This document shows, piece by piece, positions 5,292 to 5,377 of a stretch of DNA of 5,377 nt (position 1 is its first letter; every line of letters starts with the position of its first letter). This stretch comes from an uncultured Streptococcus sp. (lineage in GTDB: Bacteria; Bacillota; Bacilli; Lactobacillales; Streptococcaceae): assembly GCA_905373305.1 (NCBI GenBank), contig CAJPSM010000086.1, positions 1-5,377 of the forward strand, written 5' to 3'. A program made the position numbers and the translations under genes. Below the pieces are notes generated by a model. That model was given only the letters and a program-made list of their open reading frames with translations. It was not told where the DNA came from and made no database searches.

Positions 5292-5377
5292 ATGAAACGA
5301 GTAATTTTATTAGCAGTGATACAGGCGGTCGTTCTCTTCTTTATCATCGGGGCACTTGCCTATGCCTTTAAAGGCGA
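5292..5377 (+). CDS. Start of a hydrophobic (membrane or secreted) protein, cut by window end
   Basis: Twenty-eight codons are visible: MKRVILLAVIQAVVLFFIIG then ALAYAFKG, after which the window stops. A lysine-arginine N-terminus followed by about 21 uncharged, mostly hydrophobic residues is a membrane anchor or the first helix of a polytopic protein; no lipobox cysteine or clear signal-peptidase site appears in the visible part, although ALAYA could resemble one. The ATG is preceded by AGGAGGTCA (5282-5290), nearly the full anti-Shine-Dalgarno complement, with a short spacing of 4 bases after AGGAGG. The gap to the protease gene is 17 bases with no terminator, so it probably belongs to the same operon. 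The family cannot be told from this fragment. Confidence 0.8.
   Translation, partial: MKRVILLAVIQAVVLFFIIGALAYAFKG

Overview
The window looks like chromosomal DNA from a mitis-group Streptococcus (S. pneumoniae, S. mitis or a close relative). The main reasons are a degenerate BOX-type repeat, which is typical of this group, low-GC coding style with strong AGGAGG-like ribosome binding sites, and protein sequences of clear streptococcal character (IlvD, HisS, a 68-residue XRE regulator). Species cannot be settled from the sequence alone.

Left part (1-1359). The window opens inside ilvD, the dihydroxy-acid dehydratase of branched-chain amino acid synthesis, whose last 224 codons are present. 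An apparently bidirectional terminator follows. Next is a 117-base BOX-like repeat that lacks an internal block. Its right end supplies the stop codon of a convergent gene for a MIP18/DUF59-family protein, a family linked to Fe-S cluster maturation. That gene is divergent from hisS, and the 167-base gap between them holds the promoters.

Middle (1360-2685). Complete hisS, with an extended -10 promoter, a very short leader (no T-box) and a strong terminator.

Right part (2690-5377). One operon of six genes starts from a good promoter whose -35 box lies inside a perfect 11-bp inverted repeat, a likely operator. In order: a 104-residue membrane-anchored basic protein of unknown function; a minimal XRE helix-turn-helix regulator; a 65-residue membrane protein; a PspC-domain membrane protein; a six-helix DUF3169-like membrane protein; a CPBP (Abi) intramembrane protease with all its motifs; and, cut by the window edge, the start of a further hydrophobic protein. 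Counting the cut gene there are seven reading frames, tightly packed or overlapping.

The most interesting content is this last operon. A tiny DNA-binding protein is encoded with only membrane proteins, one of them a PspC-type stress-sensor domain and one an intramembrane protease. This suggests an autoregulated envelope-sensing or self-protection module. The individual families are known; the joint function is inference. No tRNA, rRNA, CRISPR array or insertion-sequence transposase was seen.
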